Below are positions 18,396-27,852 of a stretch of 64,000 nucleotides of DNA, one piece after another. The notes beneath the pieces are model-generated. The model made no database searches and was not told where the DNA came from. It was given only the letters and a program-made list of their open reading frames with translations. The stretch's first letter is position 1. Each line of letters opens with the position of its first letter. The position numbers and the translations under genes are program-made. This DNA comes from Verrucomicrobiota bacterium (GTDB lineage: Bacteria > Verrucomicrobiota > Verrucomicrobiia > Limisphaerales > Fontisphaeraceae), in NCBI GenBank assembly GCA_037139415.1, contig JBAXGN010000005.1, forward strand, positions 18,894 through 82,893. The letters run 5' to 3'.

Positions 18396-19004
18396 TTAGC
18401 GGGAATAAAATTCAACCACCATTTGCATGTTCGCAATCGGCTGGATTTCCTGCTGGGAGGGAATACGCATCACGGTACCGCGAAACGCTTCCTTATTCAG
18501 GGAAAGCCAATCCGGCACGTTACGACTGGTGGCCGTTTCCAAACTTTTCACCGCCATCTGGCGGGAGACGTTATGGTCTTTGACCTCGATGATATCATTC
18601 ACCTTGAGCGAATAGGAGGGGATACTGACCTTGCGGCCATTGACCTTGATGTGCCCATGGCCAACCATCTGCCGGGCACCAGAACGAGTGTTGGAGAGTC
18701 CGAGGTGGAAAACCACGTTGTCGAGCCGCGTCTCCAAAATTTGGAGCATCTGTTCGCCAGTGACACCACGGCGGCGCACAGCCTGCTCGTACACCTTGCG
18801 GAATTGGCGTTCCAGCAGACCATAGAAATAACGAAATTTCTGCTTTTCATTCAAGCCCACGCCGTAATCCGAATGTTTGCGGCGGGATTTGGGACCATGA
18901 ACGCCGGGACCGTAATTGCGGCGTTCCAGATATTTGTCCGGCCCAAAAATGGGCAGACCAAATTTACGATTAATGCGAGTTCGTGGACCAGTATAGCGAG
19001 CCAT
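18396..19004 (-). CDS. rpsD: Ribosomal protein uS4
   Basis: This is a 202-aa primary 16S rRNA-binding protein of the 30S subunit. It begins MARYTGPRTRINRKFG and carries an S4 RNA-binding domain around residues 95-155 (NVVFHLGLSNTRSGARQM). It lacks the N-terminal zinc-binding cysteines found in some bacteria. There is a 109-bp gap before rpoA. The order rpsK-rpsD-rpoA is the usual one. Confidence 0.96.
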   Translation of the reverse strand: MARYTGPRTRINRKFGLPIFGPDKYLERRNYGPGVHGPKSRRKHSDYGVGLNEKQKFRYFYGLLERQFRKVYEQAVRRRGVTGEQMLQILETRLDNVVFHLGLSNTRSGARQMVGHGHIKVNGRKVSIPSYSLKVNDIIEVKDHNVSRQMAVKSLETATSRNVPDWLSLNKEAFRGTVMRIPSQQEIQPIANMQMVVEFYSR

Positions 19005-19039
19005 AATTTAATGCCGGTTAACAGGTGTATTTTTCGGGG

Positions 19040-19672
19040 TTAGACGCGGCGTTTCTTGCGCGGACGACAACCATTATGAGGGATGGGCGTAACATCCTTG
19101 ATGACCGAAATTTCCAAGCCGATGGCCTGCAGAGCGCGGATAGCGGACTCCCGTCCGGAACCCGGCCCGCTGACGCGAATTTCCACCTCGCGCAAACCGT
19201 GCGCCATCGCCTGGCGAGCGGCTTCCTGCGCCACCTGCTGGGCGGCGAAAGCCGTGCTTTTACGCGATCCTTTATAGCCCACGCGCCCGGCGGTTGCCCA
19301 ACCGAGCACATTCCCCTGCATATCCGTGACACTGACATGCGTGTTATTAAACGTTGCGGTGATGTGCGCAACGCCACTGACAATATTCTTTGAACCCTTG
19401 GCCTTGACCACCTTCTTGCTGGCCATATCGTCGCCCAGCAATTCCGCAGCGGTGGGAGCAGTAGCGGCAACGGGAACGCCGGGAGCGGCGGCCACAACAG
19501 TTTCCTCAGGTTTGGCGCCGGTGTCCGGGGCTAGGGCAGCCTTATCCTTCTTTGCGGTTTTTTCGGCGCCCTTGTCGGCGGCTTTATCCTGCCCTTTTGG
19601 AGTTTGGGCGGCTTCGAGCTTCCCTTCCTTTTTCTGGGGCGCGGGTTTCTTATCTTGTTTCTCTTCAGACAT
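19040..19672 (-). CDS. rpsK: Ribosomal protein uS11 with long N-terminal extension
   Basis: The S11 core begins near residue 90 ([20 protein letters not shown]) and ends [14 protein letters not shown]. About 82 residues of Lys/Ala/Pro-rich low-complexity sequence precede it, making 210 aa against a usual 125-130. The frame opens 14 bp after rpsM with ATG at 19672. An internal ATG at 19426 ([14 protein letters not shown]) would give a normal-length protein, and neither has a clear Shine-Dalgarno. The extension fills the gap exactly, which favours the long form. Confidence 0.9.
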   Translation of the reverse strand: MSEEKQDKKPAPQKKEGKLEAAQTPKGQDKAADKGAEKTAKKDKAALAPDTGAKPEETVVAAAPGVPVAATAPTAAELLGDDMASKKVVKAKGSKNIVSGVAHITATFNNTHVSVTDMQGNVLGWATAGRVGYKGSRKSTAFAAQQVAQEAARQAMAHGLREVEIRVSGPGSGRESAIRALQAIGLEISVIKDVTPIPHNGCRPRKKRRV

Positions 19673-19686
19673 AAGGTGAAATTAGA

Positions 19687-20082
19687 TTAATGAATGCCGG
19701 TCTTGGCGTTCGGGTTGCGAGTGACACCGACGGTCTTGCGCGGCCCCTTGCGGGTGCGCGCATTGGTTTGGGTGCGTTGACCGCGCACGGGCAAACCGCG
19801 CAGATGCCGGATGCCACGATACGATTTGATGACCTGCAGGCGCTTGAGATTTAAACCGATTTCGCGGCGTAAATCACCCTCAATGACGTACTTGCCCTCT
19901 TGAATGGCATGGACAATCTGCGAGAGTTGCTGCTCGGTTAACTCCTTGGCGCGGATTCCCAAGGGAATCCCCGCCTTTTTCAGGATTTCCAAAGCGTTCG
20001 TCGGGCCGATGCCGTACACATAACGGAGCGCAATTTCGATGCGCTTTTCACCCGGAATTTCAACACCAATGATACGTGCCAT
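19687..20082 (-). CDS. rpsM: Ribosomal protein uS13
   Basis: The 131-aa protein begins [20 protein letters not shown], with the helix-two-turns-helix segment [19 protein letters not shown] and the basic tail [17 protein letters not shown] that reaches the decoding region. It sits in the 30S head and contacts the 50S bridge. It follows rpmJ at 18 bp. Confidence 0.97.
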   Translation of the reverse strand: MARIIGVEIPGEKRIEIALRYVYGIGPTNALEILKKAGIPLGIRAKELTEQQLSQIVHAIQEGKYVIEGDLRREIGLNLKRLQVIKSYRGIRHLRGLPVRGQRTQTNARTRKGPRKTVGVTRNPNAKTGIH

Positions 20083-20100
20083 AAATTATATTAAATCTGT

Positions 20101-20214
20101 TTAACCCTGGCGTTGTTTGTGACGCGGATTCGAGCAAATAACCCGAATCACGCCCTTACGCCGGACGATCTTGCAATTTTCACACAGTTTTTTTACTGAC
20201 GCGCGCACTTTCAT
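20101..20214 (-). CDS. rpmJ: Ribosomal protein bL36
   Basis: This is a 37-aa gene. The translated peptide begins [19 protein letters not shown] and ends NPRHKQRQG. The zinc ligand pattern C-x2-C, Cys and His is intact, so it is the zinc-binding form. It lies between infA and rpsM, its standard position. Confidence 0.95.
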   Translation of the reverse strand: MKVRASVKKLCENCKIVRRKGVIRVICSNPRHKQRQG

Positions 20215-20221
20215 AACCAAA

Positions 20222-20440
20222 TTATTCTTTCTTCCATTCCAACCGCCCTTTGGATAAATCGCAGGGCGACATCGCTGCCATCACTTTTTCCCCGACGGCA
20301 AACCGTACTCCCGCAACCACCGCCCGTTTCGGCAGGTGGCCATAGAAGCGGTGGCCGTTCGCCAACACCACGCGGCATAACCGCTCCGACAAAATCTCTT
20401 CTACCGTGCCTTCGGCGCGGATGACATTTTCGCCATGCAC
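20222..20440 (-). CDS. infA: Translation initiation factor IF-1
   Basis: The 72-aa OB-fold protein has [20 protein letters not shown] in the first strands and the conserved LSKGR near the end. The start is GTG at 20440, 40 bp inside the end of map; the only upstream alternative before a stop is ATT. The overlap places the two genes under translational coupling. IF-1 blocks the ribosomal A site during initiation. Confidence 0.93.
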   Translation of the reverse strand: MHGENVIRAEGTVEEILSERLCRVVLANGHRFYGHLPKRAVVAGVRFAVGEKVMAAMSPCDLSKGRLEWKKE

Positions 20441-21192
20441 GTTAATATCTCAGGTTCGGACTCGGTGACCAGCACCGTGTTCTCGAAATGAGCAGACAGT
20501 TGACCATCCGCCGTCACTACTGTCCAGCCATCTTTCAAACGTTTTACGTCCGGCCGTCCCGCATTCACCATCGGTTCAATCGCAATGGTCATCCCTGCCC
20601 TCAGTTTAGGCGACGATTTGCCGGGTTCCACAAAATTAGGCACCTGCGGCTCTTCGTGCATTTGCCGTCCCACACCGTGCCCGACAAATTCCCGCACGAC
20701 ACTAAATCCACTGCTTTCCACAAACTGCTGAACGGCACGGGATATATCCACCACCCGGTTACCCGCCAGCGCCTTCCCGATCCCTTGTGCGAGCGCTTGT
20801 TCTGTCACATCAAGCAACTGCTGCGCTCGCAGATCACATCCGCCCACCGCCACCGTCCGAGCGTTATCCCCAATATATCCATTATAAAAAACACCCACAT
20901 CCAAGCTTACCAAATCCCCAAAGACCAACCGACGATCACCCGCCAACCCATGCACCACCTGCTCGTTCACGGAAATGCAAGTATGGCACGGATACTTCAT
21001 CGCCCCAACCCGGTATCCCAAAAACGCGCTCCGCGCGCCATAACTTTGGATCCGCTCCGCAGCAAAGTTATCCAAGTCCCGGGTGGTCATGCCCGGCTGC
21101 GCCACCGCCAACGTTTCTTCCAACACAGCCCGCGCAATCTGGCAGGCCGGTCGCATAGCCTCCAAATCCCGTTCGCTTTTTATCACGATCAT
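20401..21192 (-). CDS. map: Methionine aminopeptidase, type I
   Basis: The 263-aa enzyme removes initiator Met from nascent proteins. The metal ligands are visible as Asp in SLDVGVFYNG, Asp in GDNARTVAVGG, His in FVGHGVGRQMHEEP, Glu in AIEPMVNAG and a final Glu in HFENTVLV. Length matches the E. coli enzyme. It lies between secY and infA, as in many Gram-positive and PVC genomes, and its 3' end overlaps infA by 40 bp. Confidence 0.96.
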   Translation of the reverse strand: MIVIKSERDLEAMRPACQIARAVLEETLAVAQPGMTTRDLDNFAAERIQSYGARSAFLGYRVGAMKYPCHTCISVNEQVVHGLAGDRRLVFGDLVSLDVGVFYNGYIGDNARTVAVGGCDLRAQQLLDVTEQALAQGIGKALAGNRVVDISRAVQQFVESSGFSVVREFVGHGVGRQMHEEPQVPNFVEPGKSSPKLRAGMTIAIEPMVNAGRPDVKRLKDGWTVVTADGQLSAHFENTVLVTESEPEILTCMAKMSSAPKAR

Positions 21193-21247
21193 GGTCGGTA
21201 CGGAGTTATGCTCTACATGGCGCGCTCCGATTTGATGCTAACCAGAC

Positions 21248-22639
21248 TTAGAAGCGTCCCTTAAGTCGGCCCTTTTTCAGGAACCCGTCATAATGGCGCA
21301 TCAATAAATGCGTTTCCATCTGCCGCATGGTATCCAACATTACACCCACCATGATCAACATGCTGGTACCGCCAAAAAACGTGGCCACCGCATACGGCAC
21401 GCTGATCGCGTTATACAACATAATCGGAATGATGGCGATAATCGTCAGGAACACCGCGCCCGCCAGAGTAATCCGGCTCATGGCGTGATGCAAGAAATCA
21501 CTGGTTGCCTGGCCGGGACGCACTCCCGGAATATAACCATTGTACTTCTTAAGATCATCCGCGATTTGAATTTCGTTAAATTGCGTGGCCACCCAGAAAT
21601 AGCTGAAGAACAGGATCATCAAGGCATAAACAATCAGGTAAAGTGCCTGTCCTTCACGCAGATGCATACCCATGCCGGTAAAGGTTTCTTTCAGCCATTT
21701 ATTGTGCATGATACCGCCAAGGAAGGTAAAAATCTTCTCGGGAAACATGAGGATGGCCTGAGCAAAAATAATCGGCATAACGCCCGCATAATTCACCCGT
21801 AACGGCATGAACGACGTGCCACCCTGATAAATTTTACGCCCCACCGCCCGTTGCGCATACTGCACGGCAATCTTTCGCTGGGCTTGCGTCACCGCAATAA
21901 CGCCAGCAACGACCCCGCACAACAGCAGGATCAACGCCACGCCATGGAAGATATTGAACTTCGCCGCCATTTCGGCCGGCGGGTGGAACATGTCAAAGAG
22001 CGCCTGTCCTGCCTGCGGCAACCGGGCCATGATACCAATGGTAATCACCAGCGAAACTCCGTTGCCAATGCCGCGCTCCGTGATCTGCTCGCCCAACCAC
22101 ATGAGCAACAATGTTCCCGTAGTCAAAATCATTGTGGTTTGCAACCGATACCACAACCCTGGGTCTTGAACCAATTTACCGGTGAAATTAGGAAATATGC
22201 TCGCCGCATTTTCCCAACCGATCGCCATCACCAAGCCTTGCCCTAAACACAGCATCACCGTCAAATAACGTCCATATTGGATGATCTTGGGGCGTCCGCC
22301 TTCTTCCCGTGCCAATTTGCTTAACTTGGGAACTACCGCCGTCAGCAATTGCAGAATAATGGTGGCACTGATATAAGGCATGATCCCTAGCGCACCGATG
22401 GCACAACGCTCCAGAGCGCCACCGGTGAACATGCTATACATACCCAACAAACCGCCGCCCCCCTGACGGCTCGCATTATCTTCAAAATATTGCGTCAATG
22501 CGGCCCCATCAATCCCGGGAATCGGAATCATGGAGATCAACCGGCAAATAGCCAGTACAGCCAGCGTAAACAAAATCCGGGATTTAAGCTCCGGAATTTT
22601 GAAGCAGTTGGTAAAAGTGCTTGCGATTTTGGCGAACAT
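21248..22639 (-). CDS. secY: Preprotein translocase subunit SecY
   Basis: The 463-aa multispanning membrane protein has about ten hydrophobic segments and forms the Sec channel with SecE and SecG. Signatures include MIPIPGIDGAALTQYF early, LLLMWLGEQITERGIGNG in the middle and PGVRPGQATSDFL in the cytosolic loop region. It follows rplO, its normal place at the end of the spc segment. Confidence 0.97.
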   Translation of the reverse strand: MFAKIASTFTNCFKIPELKSRILFTLAVLAICRLISMIPIPGIDGAALTQYFEDNASRQGGGGLLGMYSMFTGGALERCAIGALGIMPYISATIILQLLTAVVPKLSKLAREEGGRPKIIQYGRYLTVMLCLGQGLVMAIGWENAASIFPNFTGKLVQDPGLWYRLQTTMILTTGTLLLMWLGEQITERGIGNGVSLVITIGIMARLPQAGQALFDMFHPPAEMAAKFNIFHGVALILLLCGVVAGVIAVTQAQRKIAVQYAQRAVGRKIYQGGTSFMPLRVNYAGVMPIIFAQAILMFPEKIFTFLGGIMHNKWLKETFTGMGMHLREGQALYLIVYALMILFFSYFWVATQFNEIQIADDLKKYNGYIPGVRPGQATSDFLHHAMSRITLAGAVFLTIIAIIPIMLYNAISVPYAVATFFGGTSMLIMVGVMLDTMRQMETHLLMRHYDGFLKKGRLKGRF

Positions 22640-22662
22640 GCGTCAAATGGGTGCGCCGAATA

Positions 22663-23148
22663 TCACTTCTTCGCCTCGGGCGTCGCCGCAACGGGTGGCT
22701 TGCGGCCCACCGTTTCGCATACGCCGCCTTTGGCTTCGATTTTGGCCTTGGCGGTCGCGCTGAAGGCGTGCGCCGCCACCGTTAATTTTTTCGTCAGATC
22801 GCCCCCACCAAGAATTTTGATGCCGGCACTCTTTCCATTCGCCAGACCGGCAGTGCGTAACACCGTTTCATCCACCCGTGAACCGTCGTCAAAGGCATTT
22901 AAATCGGCCAAATTTACCGGTGAGTAAACTGTGGCATGACGGGCATTATTAAAACCACGCTTGGGAACGCGCCGGATAAGCGGCATCTGACCGCCTTCAA
23001 AGGTGCTGCGAATTGAACTCCCGGAGCGGGCGGTCTGGCCTTTGCCGCCGCGACCGCTGGTTTTGCCGTGACCACTGGATTCACCTGAACCCAAACGCTT
23101 ACGGCGATGCTTGGCTCCCGGACGAGGTGTGAGATTGTGTAAACGCAT
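22663..23148 (-). CDS. rplO: Ribosomal protein uL15
   Basis: The 161-aa 50S protein has the glycine-rich N-terminal arm (RLGSGESSGHGKTSGRGGKG) typical of L15 and an Ala/Pro-rich end. It starts one base after the rpsE stop. In most bacteria rpmD (L30) lies between rpsE and rplO; here there is no room for it. Confidence 0.96.
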   Translation of the reverse strand: MRLHNLTPRPGAKHRRKRLGSGESSGHGKTSGRGGKGQTARSGSSIRSTFEGGQMPLIRRVPKRGFNNARHATVYSPVNLADLNAFDDGSRVDETVLRTAGLANGKSAGIKILGGGDLTKKLTVAAHAFSATAKAKIEAKGGVCETVGRKPPVAATPEAKK

Positions 23149-23149
23149 A

Positions 23150-23896
23150 TTACTTTACAATGTTTGTCGGTGCGACCGGTACAACCGGTACGGTGGATAT
23201 CGCCGGCGCGGCGACGGGTTGCTGCCCGCCAGTTGGCGGCAGGAGGGGCACCGCCTGCGGTTTCTTGATTTCCAGACCACGGCTACGATAAATATCTTCG
23301 CGCAAACGCAGTTGTTGCAGCGCGGCCAAGGTGGCTTTGACCACATTGGCGGCATTCTTGGACCCGAGTGATTTCGTCAGCACGTCATGCACTCCAGCCG
23401 ACTCCAAAACCGAGCGCACCGTCTTGCCGGCGATGATGCCTGTGCCAGGCGAAGCCGGGCGGAGCAACACTTTGGCGCCACCATAAGCGGCGTACACTTC
23501 ATGCGGAATGGTGGCATCCTTGAGTGATACCGACACCATGCGGGCTTTGGCCACTTCCCCACCCTTGCGGATGGCATCAGCCACCTCGCCAGCCTTGCCC
23601 AAGCCAATCCCCACACGGCCTTTCCTGTCTCCGGCAACCACCAGCGCGCTAAAGCTGAACCGGCGGCCGCCCTTGACGACTTTGGCAGATCGGTTGATGA
23701 ATACAACTTTTTCGGCTAGCTCATCGCCCTTGCCATCCGAACCGTCCCCATCACCGGGACGGCGACGACGCGGACCGCGATCACGATCTCCGCGACCGCC
23801 GCCACGCATACCGCCGCGCCCTTCGCGAACGGGTTCCTTGACGACTGAGGTTTCGGGCAACTTGGTGCCTACGTTTGATGGTTCGTTATCTGCCAC
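23150..23896 (-). CDS. rpsE: Ribosomal protein uS5 with N- and C-terminal extensions
   Basis: The S5 core (about 60-215) contains [20 protein letters not shown] and [19 protein letters not shown]. Before it is an Arg/Gly/Asp-rich stretch of about 55 residues ([20 protein letters not shown]). After it is a Pro/Val/Ala tail of about 35 residues. Total length is 248 against a usual 165-170. S5 acts in decoding accuracy and mRNA entry. The RGG-like extension is unusual and may bind RNA (inference). Confidence 0.95.
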   Translation of the reverse strand: MADNEPSNVGTKLPETSVVKEPVREGRGGMRGGGRGDRDRGPRRRRPGDGDGSDGKGDELAEKVVFINRSAKVVKGGRRFSFSALVVAGDRKGRVGIGLGKAGEVADAIRKGGEVAKARMVSVSLKDATIPHEVYAAYGGAKVLLRPASPGTGIIAGKTVRSVLESAGVHDVLTKSLGSKNAANVVKATLAALQQLRLREDIYRSRGLEIKKPQAVPLLPPTGGQQPVAAPAISTVPVVPVAPTNIVK

Positions 23897-23917
23897 GGTT
23901 AAATCTCCTGGTTAAAA

Positions 23918-24337
23918 TTAGAACTTGAGTCCAGCCTCGCGCGCTGCACGGGCGAGTGCCGCCAGCTTGCCATCCTTGCCCACCAAAACCGGCTTGCCAT
24001 CCTTGCCGGTTTCAGTTTTCGCGCCACGATACTTGGAAGATCCGCGATCGAATACCACTGCCACAATTCCCTTGGCCTTGGCCATTTCACCCGCCAACTT
24101 GCCAATCGCGATGGCACTGACAACATTCGCGGCCAGTTTTTCGCGATTAGGCGCTATCTTGCTGGTGGTGGACAGCGCGACGAGCGTCTTGCCCGCCACG
24201 TCGTCAATAAATTGCACGTGAATATTGCGACCAGTGAAACACACGCTCATGCGCGGGCGTTCCGCCGTTCCAGAGATCTTGTTGCGCACCCGAAAGTGGC
24301 GCAATTTTGCCAGACGATGTTTGACTTGGACTCTCAT
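23918..24337 (-). CDS. rplR: Ribosomal protein uL18
   Basis: This is a 139-aa 5S rRNA-binding protein. It begins with the basic arm MRVQVKHRLAKLRHFRVRNK, followed by RPRMSVCFTGRNIHVQFIDD and ending AALARAAREAGLKF. An insert of roughly 15-20 residues (KTETGKDGKPVLVGKDGKLA) makes it slightly longer than usual. It lies between rplF and rpsE as standard. Confidence 0.95.
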   Translation of the reverse strand: MRVQVKHRLAKLRHFRVRNKISGTAERPRMSVCFTGRNIHVQFIDDVAGKTLVALSTTSKIAPNREKLAANVVSAIAIGKLAGEMAKAKGIVAVVFDRGSSKYRGAKTETGKDGKPVLVGKDGKLAALARAAREAGLKF

Positions 24338-24394
24338 GTATATCTTGCGGCCACGGTCTTGGCCGTGACCAATTAATCCTGATTATGACAATGG

Positions 24395-24931
24395 TTATTG
24401 GACGGTCTTGCCTTCCTTACGGACGACCTTTTCACCCACGTAACGCACACCCTTGCCCTTGTAAGGCTCCGGCGGGTAGAAGGATCGCAGTTCCGCTGCA
24501 ACCTGACCCACCACATGCTTGTCAGGGCCTTCCACAGTAATTTTGGTGTTTTCCTCGACCGTGACCTTGATTTGGTCCGGAATATTATAATTGATGGGGT
24601 GCGAATAACCCAAGTTCATGGTAATGACCTTGCCCGCCACCGCAGCCTTGAAGCCAACCCCTTGAATCTCCAGCTTCTTCATAAAACCCTCCGCTACGCC
24701 CTTGACCATGTTATTCAGCAGGGCACGTCCCAGCCCATGCATGGCCTTGGCTTCGGCGCTCTCACCTTGGCGGCTAACCAGCGCTTTGCCATCTTGAATG
24801 GCAACGGTGGTGTGCGGCGGCAGGTTAAAATTCAATTTGCCCTTGGGGCCTTCGACCGAGACTTTCCGCCCGCTGACCTCGACTTTGACCTTCGGCGGAA
24901 TACCGATCGGTAATTTTCCAATGCGTGACAT
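24395..24931 (-). CDS. rplF: Ribosomal protein uL6
   Basis: The 178-aa protein begins MSRIGKLPIGIPPKVKVEVS. It has two L6 repeats and the C-terminal signature PEPYKGKGVRYVGEKVVRKE. It binds near the sarcin-ricin region and the factor-binding site of the 50S subunit. It follows rpsH. Confidence 0.97.
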   Translation of the reverse strand: MSRIGKLPIGIPPKVKVEVSGRKVSVEGPKGKLNFNLPPHTTVAIQDGKALVSRQGESAEAKAMHGLGRALLNNMVKGVAEGFMKKLEIQGVGFKAAVAGKVITMNLGYSHPINYNIPDQIKVTVEENTKITVEGPDKHVVGQVAAELRSFYPPEPYKGKGVRYVGEKVVRKEGKTVQ

Positions 24932-24949
24932 AATTCTAAGGTATATAAG

Positions 24950-25336
24950 TTACCACACGTAGCACAATACTTCGCCGCCCAATTTGTTTTTGCGGGCATC
25001 GTTGCCGGTCATGACGCCTTGCGGCGTAGATAGCACGGAAACTCCCAAACCGCCCCGCACGCGGGGTACTTTATCCGCGCCGACATAACAGCGCCGGCCG
25101 GGCGTACTGATGCGGCGAAGCCCCTCGATGACGCCCTTGCGCCCCTGGTACTTCAGCTTCAGCTTCAGCTTTTTGATGCTCTTTCCTTCCACTTCGCAAT
25201 CGGCGATATAGCCTTCCCGCTTCAGGATGAGCGCAAGGCTCTCCTTCAGTTTGGAATGCGGCATATCCACGGTGGGCAACAACGCCAAACTGGCGTTGCG
25301 AATGCGGGTTAACATGTCAGAAATCGGGTCGGTCAT
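24950..25336 (-). CDS. rpsH: Ribosomal protein uS8
   Basis: The 128-aa protein begins MTDPISDMLTRIRNASLALL and ends GVMTGNDARKNKLGGEVLCY plus VW. It contains the conserved PRVRGGLGVSVLSTPQGV loop. I chose the ATG at 25336; a longer frame to 25393 would overlap rpsN and lacks family support. It is a 16S rRNA binder and, in E. coli, the spc operon repressor. Confidence 0.96.
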   Translation of the reverse strand: MTDPISDMLTRIRNASLALLPTVDMPHSKLKESLALILKREGYIADCEVEGKSIKKLKLKLKYQGRKGVIEGLRRISTPGRRCYVGADKVPRVRGGLGVSVLSTPQGVMTGNDARKNKLGGEVLCYVW

Positions 25337-25355
25337 AACCGTATCAAATGTTCCA

Positions 25356-25625
25356 TTACCAACTGGCTTTGGTGACGCCGGGGATGAGTCCATTCAGCGC
25401 CAACTCCCGGAACGTGAGGCGTGAAACGTTGAATTTGCGAATGTACGCGTGGCGACGTCCCGAGACGGCGCAACGATTCACCACCCGTACTGGGCAGGCG
25501 TCCTTGGGCAATTTTGCCAGTCCGGCATAATCGCCTTTAGCCTTGAGTTCCGCACGAACAGCGGCGTACTTTTTAACGGTCCGCGCTTTGCGGTTATTCC
25601 GTTCAATCCAGGATGTCTTGGCCAT
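25356..25625 (-). CDS. rpsN: Ribosomal protein uS14 (non-zinc form)
   Basis: The 89-aa protein ends with the S14 signature [20 protein letters not shown] and VTKASW. Its length and the lack of paired CxxC motifs place it with the long, zinc-independent form. It sits between rplE and rpsH. Confidence 0.96.
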   Translation of the reverse strand: MAKTSWIERNNRKARTVKKYAAVRAELKAKGDYAGLAKLPKDACPVRVVNRCAVSGRRHAYIRKFNVSRLTFRELALNGLIPGVTKASW

Positions 25626-25630
25626 ATCGT

Positions 25631-26176
25631 TTATCTTCCTTCTGCAAAGGGCATGCCCATGAGTTTCAACAAGTCCAGCGCTTCCGCGTTGGTAGGCGCG
25701 CTGGTGACAATTGTGATGTCCATGCCTTGCGTGCGTTTGATTTTATCGAGTTCAATCTCCGGAAAAATCGTCTGCTCCGCGACGCCGAGCGAATAGTTTC
25801 CACTGCCGTCAAAGGACCGGCTGGAAATCCCGCGAAAATCGCGAATGCGCGGCAACGCCGCCGCCACAAGCCGGTCGAGAAACTCATACATCACCTCGCG
25901 ACGCAGCGTGACATAACAACCCACGGCCTGTCCCTCGCGCAGTTTAAAGTTGGCGATGCTCTTGCGAGACTTGGTGATCACCGGTTTGCGTCCAGTGATC
26001 ATGGTCAGGTCTTTGGCGGCATCATCCACCGCGCTCTTTTCCAGCGAGGCGGAGACCCCCATGTTAATGACGATCTTTTGTATCCGCGGCACTTCGTGGA
26101 TGTTTTTGTAACCCCGCTTGGCCTTAAGGGCCGGGATCACTTCGTTAACGTATTTTTCCTGTAATCTTGGTTTCAT
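25631..26176 (-). CDS. rplE: Ribosomal protein uL5
   Basis: The 181-aa 5S rRNA-binding protein has the conserved [16 protein letters not shown] and the C-terminal [20 protein letters not shown]. It forms bridges with the 30S head. It lies between rplX and rpsN, five bases before rpsN. Confidence 0.97.
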   Translation of the reverse strand: MKPRLQEKYVNEVIPALKAKRGYKNIHEVPRIQKIVINMGVSASLEKSAVDDAAKDLTMITGRKPVITKSRKSIANFKLREGQAVGCYVTLRREVMYEFLDRLVAAALPRIRDFRGISSRSFDGSGNYSLGVAEQTIFPEIELDKIKRTQGMDITIVTSAPTNAEALDLLKLMGMPFAEGR

Positions 26177-26225
26177 TGCGCGTTCAAGCAGTTATGGTGG
26201 TCGCGTTGCTTCGGTTGTTTGGCCC

Positions 26226-26510
26226 TCAGGCCTTCGCCGCCGGTTGGACGGCGCCGCGTTTGGCAGCACGCGCGTCATAGCGATCGGCGCGCATCACATT
26301 GGACATATGCACCGGCGCCTCGCGTTCCATGATGGTGCCTTGCTGCTGTGCGCCGGCCCGCCCCTTTTTCAGGTGGCGCTTGACCATGCGCACCCCTTCG
26401 ATCAGGACGGTTTGTTTCAGCGTCTGTACTTCAATGATGCGACCGCGCTTGCCTTTGTCGGCACCCGCAATCACCACCACTTCATCTGCTTTTTTAACGT
26501 GAGCTGTCAT
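26226..26510 (-). CDS. rplX: Ribosomal protein uL24
   Basis: The 94-aa protein has a KOW motif in VVIAGADKGKRGRIIEVQT, followed by GVRMVKRHLKK. It nucleates 50S assembly. It starts just before the end of rplN, the standard order, and ends 49 bp before rplE. Confidence 0.95.
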   Translation of the reverse strand: MTAHVKKADEVVVIAGADKGKRGRIIEVQTLKQTVLIEGVRMVKRHLKKGRAGAQQQGTIMEREAPVHMSNVMRADRYDARAAKRGAVQPAAKA

Positions 26511-26511
26511 A

Positions 26512-26877
26512 TCAAACGACCTCCGGGGCCAGGGAAATGATTTTAGTAAATTTCATATCGCGCAATTCGCGGGCAACCGGGCCAAAAATACGGGTTCCGC
26601 GCGGATTGCCCTCTTTGTCGAGGATCACAATGGCGTTGCTGTCAAAGCGCAGGTAAGAACCGTCGTTCCGAGCAATGGCCTGGCGGGTGCGCACAACCAC
26701 GGCATCCACGACCTCACCCTTCTTGACCGTACCATCGGGAGCCGCTTCTTTGATGTGCGCCTTAATGATGTCGCCGACATGGGCATAGCGCTGGTTGCGG
26801 TGCAGTACACCAATGGCCGCCGCGCGCTTGGCGCCGGTATTGTCGGCCACGTCCAATATGGAGCGAATTTGTAACAT
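26512..26877 (-). CDS. rplN: Ribosomal protein uL14
   Basis: The 121-aa protein begins [20 protein letters not shown] and contains [20 protein letters not shown], both L14 hallmarks. It forms intersubunit bridges and contacts L19. It is packed between rpsQ and rplX. Confidence 0.97.
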   Translation of the reverse strand: MLQIRSILDVADNTGAKRAAAIGVLHRNQRYAHVGDIIKAHIKEAAPDGTVKKGEVVDAVVVRTRQAIARNDGSYLRFDSNAIVILDKEGNPRGTRIFGPVARELRDMKFTKIISLAPEVV

Positions 26878-26889
26878 ATCCTAGATTCC

Positions 26890-27186
26890 TTATGCCGCCG
26901 AACCGGCGGCTTCGGTATTGCGTTCCACCACTTCCACCAGTCGCCATCGTTTCAACTTGGACTGCGGTCGGGTTTCTTGAATGCGCACGACATCGCCTGG
27001 CTTGGCTTCACCCTTTTCGTCGTGCGCGTAAAGTTTCTTGTAACTGGTGACCACTTTTTTAAACTTCGGATGCGGGAAACGGCGTTCAACGCGCACCACA
27101 ATGGTTTTGGCCATTTTGGAGGCAATGACACTGCCAACACGCTCTTTGCGGTTACCACGGTCAATCTGGTTATTGGCGTCAGACAT
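26890..27186 (-). CDS. rpsQ: Ribosomal protein uS17
   Basis: The 98-aa OB-fold protein has [20 protein letters not shown] and the conserved [20 protein letters not shown] short hydrophilic N-terminus and an Ala-rich end lie outside the core. It binds the 5' domain of 16S rRNA. Confidence 0.95.
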   Translation of the reverse strand: MSDANNQIDRGNRKERVGSVIASKMAKTIVVRVERRFPHPKFKKVVTSYKKLYAHDEKGEAKPGDVVRIQETRPQSKLKRWRLVEVVERNTEAAGSAA

Positions 27187-27195
27187 AATATTTTA

Positions 27196-27396
27196 TCAGG
27201 CCGCTTTTTTCTTCGTCAGTGTGGAAATTTGCGTCTCGACCCGCGCAACGTCCCGGCGCAGCGTACGCAACTTGGACGGTTTTTCGAGCTGGCTGCCGGC
27301 TTGCTGCAGGCGCAGGTTAAACAGTTCCTGGCGCAGCTCGCGGCCTTTGGCCTGCAGCTCCACCAGCGTCAAATCTTTTAATTCAGACATCTTCAT
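27196..27396 (-). CDS. rpmC: Ribosomal protein uL29
   Basis: The 66-aa protein has ELFNLRLQQAGSQLEKPSKL and RTLRRDVARVETQISTL, the two-helix L29 pattern. The ATG at 27396 lies 9 nt after an AGAAGG Shine-Dalgarno; longer starts would run into rplP, whose stop is 13 bp upstream. It sits at the exit tunnel and helps dock SRP and trigger factor. Confidence 0.93.
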   Translation of the reverse strand: MKMSELKDLTLVELQAKGRELRQELFNLRLQQAGSQLEKPSKLRTLRRDVARVETQISTLTKKKAA

Positions 27397-27409
27397 AGGC
27401 ATCAACCTT

Positions 27410-27829
27410 CTAGGCGTGACGGTGACGGGAGATAAACTTGGTGTGAATCGGCAGTTTGGTGGCCGCCAAGCGAAGCGCTTCACGCGCAATCTTTTCCGGC
27501 ACCCCGTCCAATTCAAACAGTATGTTCGCTGGCCGGATGACCGCCACCCAAGATTCCAGCGGTCCCTTGCCGTGACCCATGCGGGTTTCCAACGGCTTTT
27601 TAGTGTATGACTTCTGCGGAAACACGCGGATCCACAACTTGCCGCGGCGTTTCATATAACGGCTAATGGCCACGCGTGCTGCCTCCAATTGCTTGGTATC
27701 AAGCCAGCAACGCTCCAAGGCTTGCAGCCCAAACTCGCCAAACGCAACCGTATGGCCGCGCGACGCGATCCCGGTGCGGCTGCCCCGGTGCATCTTGCGA
27801 AACTTGACTCTGGCTGGAATCATCGACAT
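27410..27829 (-). CDS. rplP: Ribosomal protein uL16
   Basis: The 139-aa protein begins [20 protein letters not shown]. It carries the L16 segments [20 protein letters not shown] and [20 protein letters not shown]. It contacts the tRNA acceptor stem in the A and P sites. It follows rpsC. Confidence 0.97.
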   Translation of the reverse strand: MSMIPARVKFRKMHRGSRTGIASRGHTVAFGEFGLQALERCWLDTKQLEAARVAISRYMKRRGKLWIRVFPQKSYTKKPLETRMGHGKGPLESWVAVIRPANILFELDGVPEKIAREALRLAATKLPIHTKFISRHRHA

Positions 27830-27852
27830 ATCAAAATCCTCAGGCTAATTTC

